DNA of 51,677 nucleotides from Akkermansiaceae bacterium (GCA_903826205.1 CAIKDP010000051.1:1-51677); one strand, 5' to 3'. Shown: positions 17,788 to 26,911, counted from the first letter of the stretch. Translations and numbers: made by a program. The notes: generated by a model from the sequence alone, not told the origin.

Positions 17788-20694
17788 ATGAGTCAAGACA
17801 ACCCGCCGCAGGACCCGCAATGCTTCGGTGAATACGAGGTGATGCGCGACGAACGCGGCGGAGCCATGGTGTTAGGCTCAGGAAGTTACGGGCGGACATA
17901 CAAGGCGCGGCATCTTCTGTTAGGTAACGAAGTGGCCATCAAGGTGATCCGGCGTGAGTTGACGGCCAGCGAGGGCACGCGCCAGAGGTTTCTGCGTGAG
18001 GGGCGGGCGCTGGCCGGATTCGCCCATGACCACATCGCGATGTTGCGGCATTTCGGCCGCAGCGAGTCCGGGCAACTGTATTACGCGATGGACTATTGCG
18101 GCGGCGGCACGCTCGCCGAGCGCGTGCAGCGGCTCGGGCCGCGGCCGCTTGGCGAGGCGCTTGAAATCCTGCGGCAGGCGACGTCGGCCTTGGCCGCGGC
18201 TCACGCGGCGGGAATCATCCACCGCGACCTCAAGCCAGGAAACATCATGCTCACCCAGGCCCCGCCACCGCTGCGCGTGAAGGTGATTGATTTCGGGCTG
18301 GCAATGAGCTCCGACACCGGGGCGACAAGCGGCCGCTTTCACGGCACCGCCCAGTGGGCCAGCCCGGAACAACTGCGCGAGCAAGCCCTCGACGGCCGCA
18401 GCGACCTGTTTTCGTTAGGCCTGGTGCTCTGGTTTCTGTTGCAAGGCACGGCACCCGACCTCGGCACCACCGCCGAGGTGGTCCAGTGCCGCCTCGCCCC
18501 CGGCGGCTACGCCGACCGCCTGCCACAGGGTTTGCCACCAGACGTCGGGGCATTGCTCGGACAATTGTTGGAAATTGATCCGCAACATCGTCCGGCGGCG
18601 GCGGCTGTTTTGTTAGATGAGATCAACGCCCTGCGCGCGACCTACCCCTACCATGCGGTTGCCGAGCCGCACGCCACGGCGGCGCAACCAGCAGACAGCC
18701 GTGCCTTGGACCTGCCATGCCTATCCGGAGCCGCCGCGGGCGAGGATCGGTATGAGCGCTTGACCCGCTTGCACCGCGACCATGCGGGCGAGTGGTTCGA
18801 GACGGAACTGGCGGACGGACGGGGTTCCCGGATCGTGTTTGTGCTGGATGAAGCGTGGGCCGGCAAGCCCGCCTTGTGCGCCAAGGTGCGGGCCAATCTG
18901 GCGCGCCTGTGGCGGCATCCGCTGGAGGGCTTGCCGCGCTTCACCGGACTGCAGGAATCTGACAACCGCTTGGTGGCCGAGTTTGAAGGCACCAGCGGCG
19001 ACGATATGGTTTCGTGGCTCAGGCTGCGGACCAAGGTCAAACTCAGTGATGCCTTCAGCTTTCTCGCCCGGGTGGCAGAGGCGGCCGATGAGACGGCGGC
19101 TTGTGGCGTGCCGGGGCTCGGCCTGATGGCCGCGCAGGTGCGCCGCGAGAGCAGTGGCAGCAGCGAGGGTGGCAGCGGCTTGCGTGGCGCGGTGCCGCGC
19201 CTGTTCCCCTTGTTGCTGGATGCCTCCGATGTGCCGGCGGGGGAGGATTTGTTAGCCGACGCCATCGGTTCGACGTTGGTGTTGGCCAGCCCCGACCTCG
19301 CCTGCGACCGCATCTTCATGTTGGCCAAATTGATCTATCGGATGGTGTCCGGGCGCGAGACGCCCGATGCGGTGGCACACAGTCAAGGCGCCTATGTCGC
19401 GGTGTCCGCGCTTTCCGAGCAAGGCAATGCGGTGTTGTGCATGGCACTTGCGCGGAACCGGCCATGGGACTCATGCCTCGCGTTGCTGCAGGCGCTGGCC
19501 GCCGCGGAAAACCTCGCGCTCGAGACCAGCGGCTCAGGGCGCTCTGGATCGTCACGCGGCAGCCCGGCCTCGCTTGTTAGAATGACGCCACCGCAGGTTC
19601 CGCCGGCGCCCGTGCAGGCACACCCCGTGGTTCAGGCGCCGCCTTCCGCAGCAGCTGCGGCTCAGGTGTTAGACAAACGCCTGCCGGCGGCCTGGTGGGG
19701 ATTGTTGGGATTGTTGGCGCTGGCCGCCTTGGCCGGGGGCATGGTCCGCGGCTGCAACCACAAGCAGCACCACGCATCCCCATCCGTCCCATCCGTCCCA
19801 TCCGTCCCATCCCCCGTGACCAAGCCACCGGTGGCAACGAGAATCATTCCCGCCACCAAGGACCAGCCCTTTGTGAACGGCTTGGGAATGAAGTTCGTAC
19901 CGGTGGCCATCACCGATGGACCGGGTGCCGGACAGCAACTGTTGTTCAGTATTTGGGAGACCCGGGTCAAGGATTTCCAAGCGTTCTGCGATGACTCCCA
20001 ACACGACGCCATTGCCGACGGACCCAACGGCGCACTCGCCTTTACGTTAGAAAAGGGCGGGGTCGTCAAACGGGCGAACGGAAGTTGGCGCAATCCGCGC
20101 TTTTCACCTGACTATGACCAAACCGCGGAGCATCCGGTGGTTTGTGTGAGTTACATCGACGCCGAGGCGTTCTGCACTTGGTTGACGCAACACGACAGGA
20201 CCGTGCTACCGGTCGCTTGGCGTTACCGCCTGCCCACTGACGCGGAATGGAGCGCCGCCTGTGGACCGGAGGTGTTTCCTTGGGGTGCCAGTTGGCCGCC
20301 AGACAGCACGGCGGGCAATTACTGTGGCGACGAGGCGATGGTCGGCTCCTACCAAGGCCGCACCAGCGCGCTGGCCGGGCACCGCGACAAGTGGCCGCGG
20401 ACGGCGCCGGTTGGGAGTTTCCCACCGAACCGCCTGGGTCTGTTCGACATGGGCGGCAACGTTTGGGAATGGTGCGCCACCTGGTATCAAAGTTCGATGA
20501 ACACCCGCGAAGTGCTTGAGATCTATCCGGATCTCAATAACGACGGCAATGGCAATTCCTTACGCGTCACGCGCGGTGGGTCGTGGAAAGAAGCCGAACG
20601 CACCCAATTGCGCTCCGACTACCGCAATCCCGACGATCCGCGCGGGCGCTGCAGTTACTTCGGTTTCCGTGTGGTGCTGGCCGGTGGCGGTTAG
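17788..20694 (+). CDS. Ser/Thr protein kinase fused to a formylglycine-enzyme-like domain
   Basis: 968 aa from ATG 17788 (TAAGGA seven bases upstream). Residues 15-290 form a Hanks-type kinase: glycine loop LGSGSYGRTYKA, Lys52 in VAIKVI, catalytic HRDLKPGN (145-152), DFG at 168-170, and WASPEQ in place of APE. A divergent middle region (about 350-560) looks like a second, degenerate kinase-like lobe. One transmembrane helix (about 634-652) and a Pro/Ser/Val linker precede a C-terminal FGE-sulfatase fold (about 690-966: NGLGMKFVPVAI, YRLPTDAEW, GGNVWEWCATW, RVTRGGSW, YFGFRVV). The CRS catalytic cysteine expected after GGSW is Leu-Arg-Ser here, so formylglycine synthesis is unlikely and the domain probably binds a ligand outside the membrane. 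Confidence 0.93.
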   Translation: MSQDNPPQDPQCFGEYEVMRDERGGAMVLGSGSYGRTYKARHLLLGNEVAIKVIRRELTASEGTRQRFLREGRALAGFAHDHIAMLRHFGRSESGQLYYAMDYCGGGTLAERVQRLGPRPLGEALEILRQATSALAAAHAAGIIHRDLKPGNIMLTQAPPPLRVKVIDFGLAMSSDTGATSGRFHGTAQWASPEQLREQALDGRSDLFSLGLVLWFLLQGTAPDLGTTAEVVQCRLAPGGYADRLPQGLPPDVGALLGQLLEIDPQHRPAAAAVLLDEINALRATYPYHAVAEPHATAAQPADSRALDLPCLSGAAAGEDRYERLTRLHRDHAGEWFETELADGRGSRIVFVLDEAWAGKPALCAKVRANLARLWRHPLEGLPRFTGLQESDNRLVAEFEGTSGDDMVSWLRLRTKVKLSDAFSFLARVAEAADETAACGVPGLGLMAAQVRRESSGSSEGGSGLRGAVPRLFPLLLDASDVPAGEDLLADAIGSTLVLASPDLACDRIFMLAKLIYRMVSGRETPDAVAHSQGAYVAVSALSEQGNAVLCMALARNRPWDSCLALLQALAAAENLALETSGSGRSGSSRGSPASLVRMTPPQVPPAPVQAHPVVQAPPSAAAAAQVLDKRLPAAWWGLLGLLALAALAGGMVRGCNHKQHHASPSVPSVPSVPSPVTKPPVATRIIPATKDQPFVNGLGMKFVPVAITDGPGAGQQLLFSIWETRVKDFQAFCDDSQHDAIADGPNGALAFTLEKGGVVKRANGSWRNPRFSPDYDQTAEHPVVCVSYIDAEAFCTWLTQHDRTVLPVAWRYRLPTDAEWSAACGPEVFPWGASWPPDSTAGNYCGDEAMVGSYQGRTSALAGHRDKWPRTAPVGSFPPNRLGLFDMGGNVWEWCATWYQSSMNTREVLEIYPDLNNDGNGNSLRVTRGGSWKEAERTQLRSDYRNPDDPRGRCSYFGFRVVLAGGG

Positions 20695-20725
20695 ATTTGG
20701 ATAGATCCACCGGGCCGGTTTCCGG

Positions 20726-22417
20726 TCAAAACCCGCTGGGAATGGTTCCGGAATTGTGCTGGCCGCCGGGGGTGGATCCCGTCCCGGGATTGCACTGGCC
20801 GCCGGGCACGGTGCCAGTGCCGGAAGTGTGTGGTCCGCCGGGAATCGTCCCGGATGGATGGTGGCCGTCAGGCTGGGGCCCCGGGGTATGCGGCCGGCTT
20901 GGAATCGTCCCGGGATTGTTGCGTCCCGGTGGTAGCGTCGGTGCGCCGGGCGTGGCTGCCGGGTCGTAGTAACCCGCGGGGCGCGAGACCTTTGGCTGGC
21001 TCACAGCCGCTGCGGATTTGGGCGCTTGCTGAGGCGCGGGTGGGTTCTTGCCTTTTCCTAACTGATTGGCCGGCTTGGCTACAATGGGCGATCTGCCCAA
21101 AGTCAGCTTGGCCGGTTCCAAACCCGCACCGGGTTTGCGCTCCTCCTTGGCCACAGTCGCGGCCTCCAGTGTGCGCCGATTCTCGCGGAATTGCTTGATT
21201 GCCTTGAGCCGCTCCACCAGTTGCTGCCGTTCTTCCGCGCTCACCGTCTGGAAGCGCAGGGCGCCGTCTTTTCTTTTGGCCAGCACGTCGAGGGCCGCGG
21301 CCACCTGCATGCCGGTTTGTTGGAACTTCGCCGAATCCCGGCTGATGCTTCGCTGTGCCGCCCAAGTGAGGGGCGGACGAGCGACGGCATTGTCGCCGCG
21401 ATATTGATAGGAGGAGGCCACGCGGTTCTCCCAGCCCCGGTCCAAACGATGTTCCCAGCGGCGGTAGGCAAAAAGCGGGTCATAGCCATCCCTGCCCGTT
21501 TGAAACGCCACCGGTGCAACAAACCCGCCTTGCTTGTAGCGGGATGCATAGTAGTCCCCAAAATAGTATTGGCCGTTGCTTGGCCGTAAAAAAAGATGCT
21601 CGGCTAACAACATCGGATCGATCGCTATCCTTGGCGCATAGGATAAGCCTGCCCGTGCATATTCAGCCGCTGAATAATAAACCGGCGCAAACACCACCCC
21701 GCGTCGATCCGCCGGGTAATCCCAATAGCCTTTGACATGAATGTAGCCGCGGGGCGACCACACATAATGGGGAGGGGTCCAATCCCAGTCCGTCTGGCCT
21801 TGCGCCCAATATCCCGCGCCCCATTGGTAACTCCCCTGCGTCCAGATCCAATAACCCGGCGTCCAGCGGTAATCCACCCCGGGGGCGGCCGTCTTGGGAC
21901 CGGCTTCCTTTGGCGCCGGCGGCTCGGGCAGATAGGTCGTTTCCGCTTCCGTGGCGTCGGCCCAATACCCGGATGTCCACTGGTAGCCTTGCGTGATCTT
22001 CCCCCAATAGCCGACAATCCATTCACGGCTTGGCGGCAGCGCGCGCCAAATGCCGCCGATCCACAGGAAGTCGCCCCGTTCATCATCCCATGCCCAGTAG
22101 CCGGGAACCCAGGTGATGTGGGTTCCTTCCGGCCGATCCCCGGGCGGTTCTTCCCCGATGTCCTCAGGCGGGGCCTTGGTGACAATGACGCCCGGCTTGG
22201 GATTGTTAGTGACAATCACGGCAAACGCCTCGTGCAACGGCCCGCGGGTGAGCACCTGCGCGTCTTGCACGGCGGTGTCAGGTTGTTGGGCACGGCAGAT
22301 GGCCATGTTCCATGCGGCGCAAAGAAGCGTGATCAACGCCATCGCCTGGCACCCCTTGAATGCGCGGCACACGGGATGACGGGGTTGCATGTCTGGATCA
22401 ATGGTGGAGGCAGTCAT
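20726..22417 (-). CDS. YXWGXW-repeat secreted protein with Pro/Gly-rich tail
   Basis: 563 aa; a start at Met26 (22342) would give a cleaner signal peptide (MALITLLCAAWNMAICRAQ). Residues 90-240 hold about six Trp/Tyr repeats of the type WxPGYWxWxxxxYxWxxGYW (for example WVPGYWAWDDERGD and WTPGYWIWTQGSYQWGAGYW). A helical Arg/Glu-rich region follows (about 360-430). The C-terminal 70 residues are imperfect PGG-H-x-x-GT repeats (GGPHTSGTGTVPGGQ). Such proteins are abundant in Planctomycetes and Verrucomicrobia and lie in the envelope; their role is unknown. It is convergent with the kinase-FGE gene, 31 bp apart. Confidence 0.8.
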   Translation of the reverse strand: MTASTIDPDMQPRHPVCRAFKGCQAMALITLLCAAWNMAICRAQQPDTAVQDAQVLTRGPLHEAFAVIVTNNPKPGVIVTKAPPEDIGEEPPGDRPEGTHITWVPGYWAWDDERGDFLWIGGIWRALPPSREWIVGYWGKITQGYQWTSGYWADATEAETTYLPEPPAPKEAGPKTAAPGVDYRWTPGYWIWTQGSYQWGAGYWAQGQTDWDWTPPHYVWSPRGYIHVKGYWDYPADRRGVVFAPVYYSAAEYARAGLSYAPRIAIDPMLLAEHLFLRPSNGQYYFGDYYASRYKQGGFVAPVAFQTGRDGYDPLFAYRRWEHRLDRGWENRVASSYQYRGDNAVARPPLTWAAQRSISRDSAKFQQTGMQVAAALDVLAKRKDGALRFQTVSAEERQQLVERLKAIKQFRENRRTLEAATVAKEERKPGAGLEPAKLTLGRSPIVAKPANQLGKGKNPPAPQQAPKSAAAVSQPKVSRPAGYYDPAATPGAPTLPPGRNNPGTIPSRPHTPGPQPDGHHPSGTIPGGPHTSGTGTVPGGQCNPGTGSTPGGQHNSGTIPSGF

Positions 22418-22643
22418 AGGTGTGAATAGGTATGATTGATTCGCGGCCGGGAAAACACGGGGCCTGGTTCATTGAATTGCCGGTCATTACGCCGGCGCCG
22501 CCAAGGGCTCTCATCCTCACGGAGGGTAGTTTCCACACCAGGGAAGGCAAGCGAAACAATCACTTTTTTGTAAAGGCGGCACCGGCCGCTGCGTAGTGAG
22601 GACGTTCCATTAGGCACTCGCACCACCCTAACATAATTCACCC

Positions 22644-23951
22644 ATGAAACGACTCCTTGTCCTTGCCACCGCCCTGCTGCCCATGACTTCCGCCCTCACC
22701 GCCCAGGATGCCGGCCAGGCCCCACCGGATGCCGTGCAGCGTTGGCAGGACATGCGCTTCGGCATGTTCATCCATTGGGGGCCGGTGAGCCTCAAAGGCA
22801 CCGAAATCGGCTGGTCCCGCGGCGATCAGATCCCCATCGCCGAATACGACAACCTCCACAAGCAATTCGAGCCGGTGAAATTCGATGCCGAGGCGTGGGC
22901 GCTGACCGCCAAAGCCGCCGGCATGAAGTACCTGGTGCTCACCACCAAGCATCACGATGGCTTCTGCCTGTGGGACACCAAGGCCACCGACTTCAACATC
23001 ATGGCCACGCCCTTTCATCGTGATGTGGTCAAGGAGTTGAGCGCCGCTTGCAAAAAACACGGCATCGCCTTCGGCACCTACTACTCGACCTGCGACTGGC
23101 ATCACCCGGCCTATCCGTTAGGCAGCCCCGGCGGCAGAAGCAAAAAGCCCAGCCCGGATTTGAAGGCCTATGATGCCTATCTGCGCCAGCAGGTCACCGA
23201 ACTGGTGAAAAACTACGGCCCCTTGTGCGCGCTGTGGTTTGATGTGCCGCAGGTTTACGGCCGCGACTTTGGCATTCCCATGGTCAAGGCGCTGCGCGAA
23301 TTGCAGCCGGACCTCATGATCAACAACCGTGCCTACAATGCCGGAGTCGGTGGCGACGGCGTCAGTCAAGACAACAAGGTTGGCGACTTCGACACGCCCG
23401 AGCAAACCATCGGCGGCTTCCAGATCGACCGCCCGTGGGAAACCTGCATGACCCTCTGCAACCAGTGGGCATGGAAACCCAACGACGCCATGAAACCCAT
23501 CGAACAATGCCTGCGCACGCTTGTCCTAACAATCGGGGGCGATGGCAACCTGCTCTTCAACGTGGGGCCGATGCCGGATGGCCGCATCGAGGAGCGGCAG
23601 GTGACGCGCCTCAAGGAAATGGGCGAATGGGTGCAGGAATACAGCGCAGCCATCTACGGCACGCGTGGCGGCCCCTTCAAGCCCAGCCACGGCCTGGCGG
23701 CCACCCGCAAGGGCAACACGATCTATCTGTTTGTCATGAAGGAGGCGGCGGAAACCCTGGTGTTGCCGCAACTGCCGCGTGCCGTCAAGTCCGCCACCAT
23801 CATCGGCGGTGGCACGGCGGACCTCAAGGCCACCGAGGGCAAGCTCACGCTGAGCCTGCCCGCCGCCGCGCGCCGCCCCCCGATCACCGTGGTCAAACTC
23901 GAGCTGGACGGCTCGGCCATGGACATTCCGGCCATGGATCTGGCCAAATGA
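22644..23951 (+). CDS. Secreted alpha-L-fucosidase, GH29
   Basis: 435-aa exported glycoside hydrolase with a signal peptide (MKRLLVLATALLPMTSALTAQ). GH29 motifs: RFGMFIHWGPVSLKGTE (38-54), YLVLTTKHHDGFCLWDT (96-112) and the nucleophile Asp200 in ALWFDVP. NLLFNVGPMPDGRI closes the barrel, and a C-terminal beta-sandwich ends the protein. It would release terminal L-fucose from polysaccharide or glycoprotein in the periplasm. The acid/base residue is not conserved enough in this family to assign. Its stop overlaps the start of the downstream heme protein by 4 bp (ATGA), which implies translational coupling to a protein with no obvious sugar role. Confidence 0.94.
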   Translation: MKRLLVLATALLPMTSALTAQDAGQAPPDAVQRWQDMRFGMFIHWGPVSLKGTEIGWSRGDQIPIAEYDNLHKQFEPVKFDAEAWALTAKAAGMKYLVLTTKHHDGFCLWDTKATDFNIMATPFHRDVVKELSAACKKHGIAFGTYYSTCDWHHPAYPLGSPGGRSKKPSPDLKAYDAYLRQQVTELVKNYGPLCALWFDVPQVYGRDFGIPMVKALRELQPDLMINNRAYNAGVGGDGVSQDNKVGDFDTPEQTIGGFQIDRPWETCMTLCNQWAWKPNDAMKPIEQCLRTLVLTIGGDGNLLFNVGPMPDGRIEERQVTRLKEMGEWVQEYSAAIYGTRGGPFKPSHGLAATRKGNTIYLFVMKEAAETLVLPQLPRAVKSATIIGGGTADLKATEGKLTLSLPAAARRPPITVVKLELDGSAMDIPAMDLAK

Positions 23952-26317
23952 GCGGCACTCCGGGCAGCGCCGGCGTCCCGCCGGCAGGGTTCGGCATCTT
24001 GCAGAACCCCCTTGTGACCCTGTGCCGCGCCGCCCGCGTCGTGGCGCTGGCCATCGGCTTGCAAGGCGCGGCCAACGCCTCCCCTCCCCCGCCGGACCTG
24101 CCGCAGGCGGTTGCCGTGCTAAAGGGACTGGGGATCGATACCCTCGTCATGGTCCAGCGCCGCCCGCTGAACCCGAGCCATGTCTATACCTATCATGTCG
24201 AGGGCTTGGAGAAAGGCGGCGGGCTCTACACGCTGGCCCTGGGCGACGGGAATCCAACCTGCCTGGTCGATTCCTCCACCGGAGTGATCCTGGACTGCCA
24301 GGTCTCCTACGACGGCAAACAGATCCTGTTCAGTTGGAAACGCACCATGCAGGAGCCGTTCAAAATATGGCGCGTCAATGCGGATGGCAGCGGCCTGACC
24401 TGCGTGATCGACCACGAATCCAACAACATGAACGCCTGCTGGCTGCCGGACGGCGGCCTCGCGTTCTTGTCGGACCGCAAGCCCGCCTTTGCGTATTGTT
24501 GGACCAGCACCTCGCCGGTGTTGTACCGCGCGGATGGCAGCGGCCGGAATGTGGTCAAGCTCTCGGCCAACTATCTAACCGACTTCACGCCGTCCATCAT
24601 GGAGGACGGGCGCATCCTCTACAGCCGCTGGGAGTATGTGGACCGGCCGGCCATTCCGATTCAATCGCTGTGGGCGGTCAATCCCGATGGCACCTCGCTG
24701 GCCGGGGTGTTTGGCAACCGCGTGCTGTGCCCAGCCACCTTCATGGAGGCCCGCGACATTCCGGGGTTGCCGGGCAGGATTCTTTGCGTGATGACCAGCC
24801 ACAACGGCCCGTGCCGCGGCGCGATCGGACTGCTCGACCTGACAAAAGGCGGCAACGCGCAGGAAGCAATCCGCAACCTGACGCCGGAAGTGGCGGTCGG
24901 GCCGGTCGATGATCCGGGCGCGGGCAACTCGCTGCGCGGGCCCTACGAAAGCCCGGTGCCGCTGGACGCGAATTTCTATCTGGTATCGCGCGCGGGCCGG
25001 ATTTCGTTGCGCGACTACGCCGGCACGCTGAACGCCTCGCTGTGCGAACCGGACCAAGGCCTGGGGTTTTACTCGGCGCAGCCGCTGCGCAAGCGAGCGC
25101 TCCCCCGCTCACCGCAGGCGACGCGCCTGGAGCCGACGGCCGGGCCGTGGGCCACTGTCATCATGAATGATGTTAGAAACGGCTTGGGCGACGCGGTCAG
25201 GCCGGGCGAGATCAAACGCCTCGCCGTGGTGCAGGAAATGGAAAAGGACATCCGTTCGTTAGTGGCCCAGCGCCAGTTCGGCTTCCAATTTCCGGTGGTC
25301 TCGTGCGGCGCGACCTACGCACCCAAGCGGGTCTGGGGCTTTGCCGAGGTGGCGGCGGACGGGTCGGCGCATTTCAAGGTCCCCTCCGGGGTGCCGCTCT
25401 ATTTCCTGGCACTCGACGCCGAGGGCCGGGCCGTGCAGCGGATGCGCACCTTCACCCACTTCATGCCGGGCGAGCGCCAGAGTTGCATCGGCTGCCATGC
25501 CGACCGCAACTATGTGTCGCCCTCCAGCACGCGCGGCGGTCACTCCATCGCCGCAGGCCGTCCGGCGCAGGATCTAACCGAACCGGAGTGGGGTTGCCGC
25601 GACGGTTTCAGTTTCCCCCGCGTGGTCCAACCGGTGTTGGATGCGCGCTGCGTGAGCTGCCACGACGAAAAGTCGGCGCTCGACCTGAGTGGCGACCGCA
25701 CCGATTACTTCAACGTGGCTTATGAGAATCTGGCGCGCCGCGGGACGCAGGCGGAGCACGGCGGCGATGCGCAGGGCGGGATGGCCGGGTTTGGAAAAAA
25801 TCCTTACACATCATGGATCCCGACTTTCAACGGCTGCGAGTCCAACATTTTGCAGGTCACACCCAAGACCTGGGGCTCACCGGTCAGCCGCCTGGCAGAG
25901 GTTGTGACCTCCGGCCATCCGGATGCCAATGGCAAGCCACGCATCGCCCTGAGTGCCGACGAGCGCCTGCGGGTTTTGATGTGGATTGATCTCAACGTGC
26001 CGTTTTATGGCACGTCGCAGTCGCGCCAACCCAAATTGCGCGGTTGCCGCCAGATCCTGCCGAATGGTTTGGATGGAGTGTTGAAGGAGGTCGCGGCGCG
26101 GCGCGGCATCCACTTGCCCAAGGCGTTCTATGTGCGGCTCGACCATCCCGAAAAAAACCCGTTCTTGGCGGGGCCGCTGGCCAAGGGGGATTTCACAGCG
26201 GCGGATGATCCCGACTACCAGCGGATTCTGGCCTGTTTCGCCGGGGTGCAGGAAGCACTCGCCCAACGCAACGACGTGGACTACCGCACTGCCATGCAGG
26301 CGTGTGAGAGCAAGTGA
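23948..26317 (+). CDS. Large exported beta-propeller di-heme protein, hydrazine-synthase-alpha-like architecture
   Basis: 789 aa from ATG 23948, overlapping the fucosidase stop. The frame is open far upstream, but that part is a shadow of GH29. The N-terminal 50 residues include GSAGVPPAGFG, encoded by a REP-like hairpin, then a hydrophobic stretch (about 30-45). Residues 60-400 resemble a propeller (ILFSWKRTMQEPFKIWRVNADG; MEDGRILYSRWEYVD). Two c-type heme sites follow: CIGCH (513-517) and CVSCH (568-572). The same layout, annotated as HZS-alpha middle domain, is widespread in PVC bacteria that do no anammox, so no hydrazine chemistry is claimed. A cytochrome-linked periplasmic oxidoreductase is the cautious reading. 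Confidence 0.85.
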   Translation: MSGTPGSAGVPPAGFGILQNPLVTLCRAARVVALAIGLQGAANASPPPPDLPQAVAVLKGLGIDTLVMVQRRPLNPSHVYTYHVEGLEKGGGLYTLALGDGNPTCLVDSSTGVILDCQVSYDGKQILFSWKRTMQEPFKIWRVNADGSGLTCVIDHESNNMNACWLPDGGLAFLSDRKPAFAYCWTSTSPVLYRADGSGRNVVKLSANYLTDFTPSIMEDGRILYSRWEYVDRPAIPIQSLWAVNPDGTSLAGVFGNRVLCPATFMEARDIPGLPGRILCVMTSHNGPCRGAIGLLDLTKGGNAQEAIRNLTPEVAVGPVDDPGAGNSLRGPYESPVPLDANFYLVSRAGRISLRDYAGTLNASLCEPDQGLGFYSAQPLRKRALPRSPQATRLEPTAGPWATVIMNDVRNGLGDAVRPGEIKRLAVVQEMEKDIRSLVAQRQFGFQFPVVSCGATYAPKRVWGFAEVAADGSAHFKVPSGVPLYFLALDAEGRAVQRMRTFTHFMPGERQSCIGCHADRNYVSPSSTRGGHSIAAGRPAQDLTEPEWGCRDGFSFPRVVQPVLDARCVSCHDEKSALDLSGDRTDYFNVAYENLARRGTQAEHGGDAQGGMAGFGKNPYTSWIPTFNGCESNILQVTPKTWGSPVSRLAEVVTSGHPDANGKPRIALSADERLRVLMWIDLNVPFYGTSQSRQPKLRGCRQILPNGLDGVLKEVAARRGIHLPKAFYVRLDHPEKNPFLAGPLAKGDFTAADDPDYQRILACFAGVQEALAQRNDVDYRTAMQACESK
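23969..23985 (+). repeat. REP-like hairpin inside the heme-protein N-terminus
   Basis: GCCGGCG-TCC-CGCCGGC is a perfect 7-bp stem with a TCC loop, coding for part of SAGVPPAG. A related core (GCGTCCCGCCTG) recurs between genes at about 40547-40558, and another TCC-loop hairpin is at 40516-40534. This suggests an intergenic repeat family captured in coding sequence. Confidence 0.55.
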
Positions 26318-26380
26318 CACCAAGGCGTTTGGCTGACCGGAGCCACTCTTGGCACTGAGCCTGTGTCATCAGCCATTGTT

Positions 26381-26490
26381 CGCTATCCGCCACGCTATCC
26401 GCCACGCTATCCGCCACGCTATCCGCCACGCTATCCGCCACGCTATCCGCCACGCTATCCGCCACGCTATCCGCCACGCTATCCGCCACG
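26381..26490. repeat. Perfect 12-bp tandem repeat, nine copies
   Basis: The unit CGCTATCCGCCA is repeated nine times without a mismatch, followed by a partial copy ending at the CCATCG junction. Because the unit is 12 bp, all frames stay open: AIRH repeats on plus, WRIA and VADS repeats on minus. The region lies in an 810-bp gap after the heme gene. It behaves like a recent slippage array (VNTR). Confidence 0.95.
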
Positions 26491-26501
26491 CCATCGTTAA
26501 C

Positions 26502-26537
26502 ATAATGCCAGTCATTATATTGTTGACAACAGCAGTT
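26502..26537. repeat. AT-rich inverted repeat next to the tandem array
   Basis: Just past the 12-bp array, ATAATG and CATTAT pair across a 5-base spacer (ccagt), with partial extension by GTTAAC and GTTGAC outward. This is one of the few AT-rich spots in the window; it could be an operator or a promoter spacer. Function unknown. Confidence 0.35.
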
Positions 26538-26557
26538 GAATCGGATTCCCTCGTTGC

Positions 26558-26911
26558 ATGAGCACGTCGAATCGTTGGTTGCGAGTGCAAAATTCCCGGT
26601 CTGATTCCCTGTCTGGTGGCGGCAGGAAGAAGATACGGAGTGGGGTGGCGGCGCTGGCGGCTGGCATGGAGACTGCGGTGGCGGCTGACAATAAGGCGGC
26701 AGCAGTTGAGGAGGTGGACGCGGCCGTGGAGTCCGAACCACGCGTGCTCTCGGCCATGGAACGGATTGAGTTGCCCACAGGCGCCAGCCTTGGCCGGGTG
26801 TTCGCAAGGGGCTGGAAAGGGCGGCGGCAGCGGATCGTGGTGGGTTCGGCGGAAGATGTCCAGGGCAGCCTGTTCACCGCACGCCAGTTGGCAGTGAGAA
26901 CGCTGGGGTAG
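26558..26911 (+). CDS. Doubtful small hypothetical protein in the repeat region
   Basis: 117-aa frame (MSTSNRWLRVQNS to LAVRTLG) with GC-rich third positions and an Ala/Val/Glu-rich middle, then GRVFARGWKGRRQRIVVG. No signal peptide, no membrane segment, no recognised family and no Shine-Dalgarno sequence. Equally long frames lie on the other strand, so this could be noncoding or a gene remnant. The whole stretch 26318-27127 otherwise holds only the tandem array, an AT-rich inverted repeat, and a 6-bp hairpin near 27032-27048. Confidence 0.3.
   Translation: MSTSNRWLRVQNSRSDSLSGGGRKKIRSGVAALAAGMETAVAADNKAAAVEEVDAAVESEPRVLSAMERIELPTGASLGRVFARGWKGRRQRIVVGSAEDVQGSLFTARQLAVRTLG

Noticed and set aside
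17788-20694. Active formylglycine-generating enzyme
   Set aside because: The catalytic Cys after GGSW is missing, and no sulfatase is nearby.
23948-26317. Anammox hydrazine synthase
   Set aside because: The similarity is to a widespread PVC propeller/heme architecture; no beta/gamma subunits or other anammox genes are present.
26381-26490. CRISPR array
   Set aside because: The repeats are contiguous 12-bp units without spacers and no cas gene is present; it is a tandem repeat.
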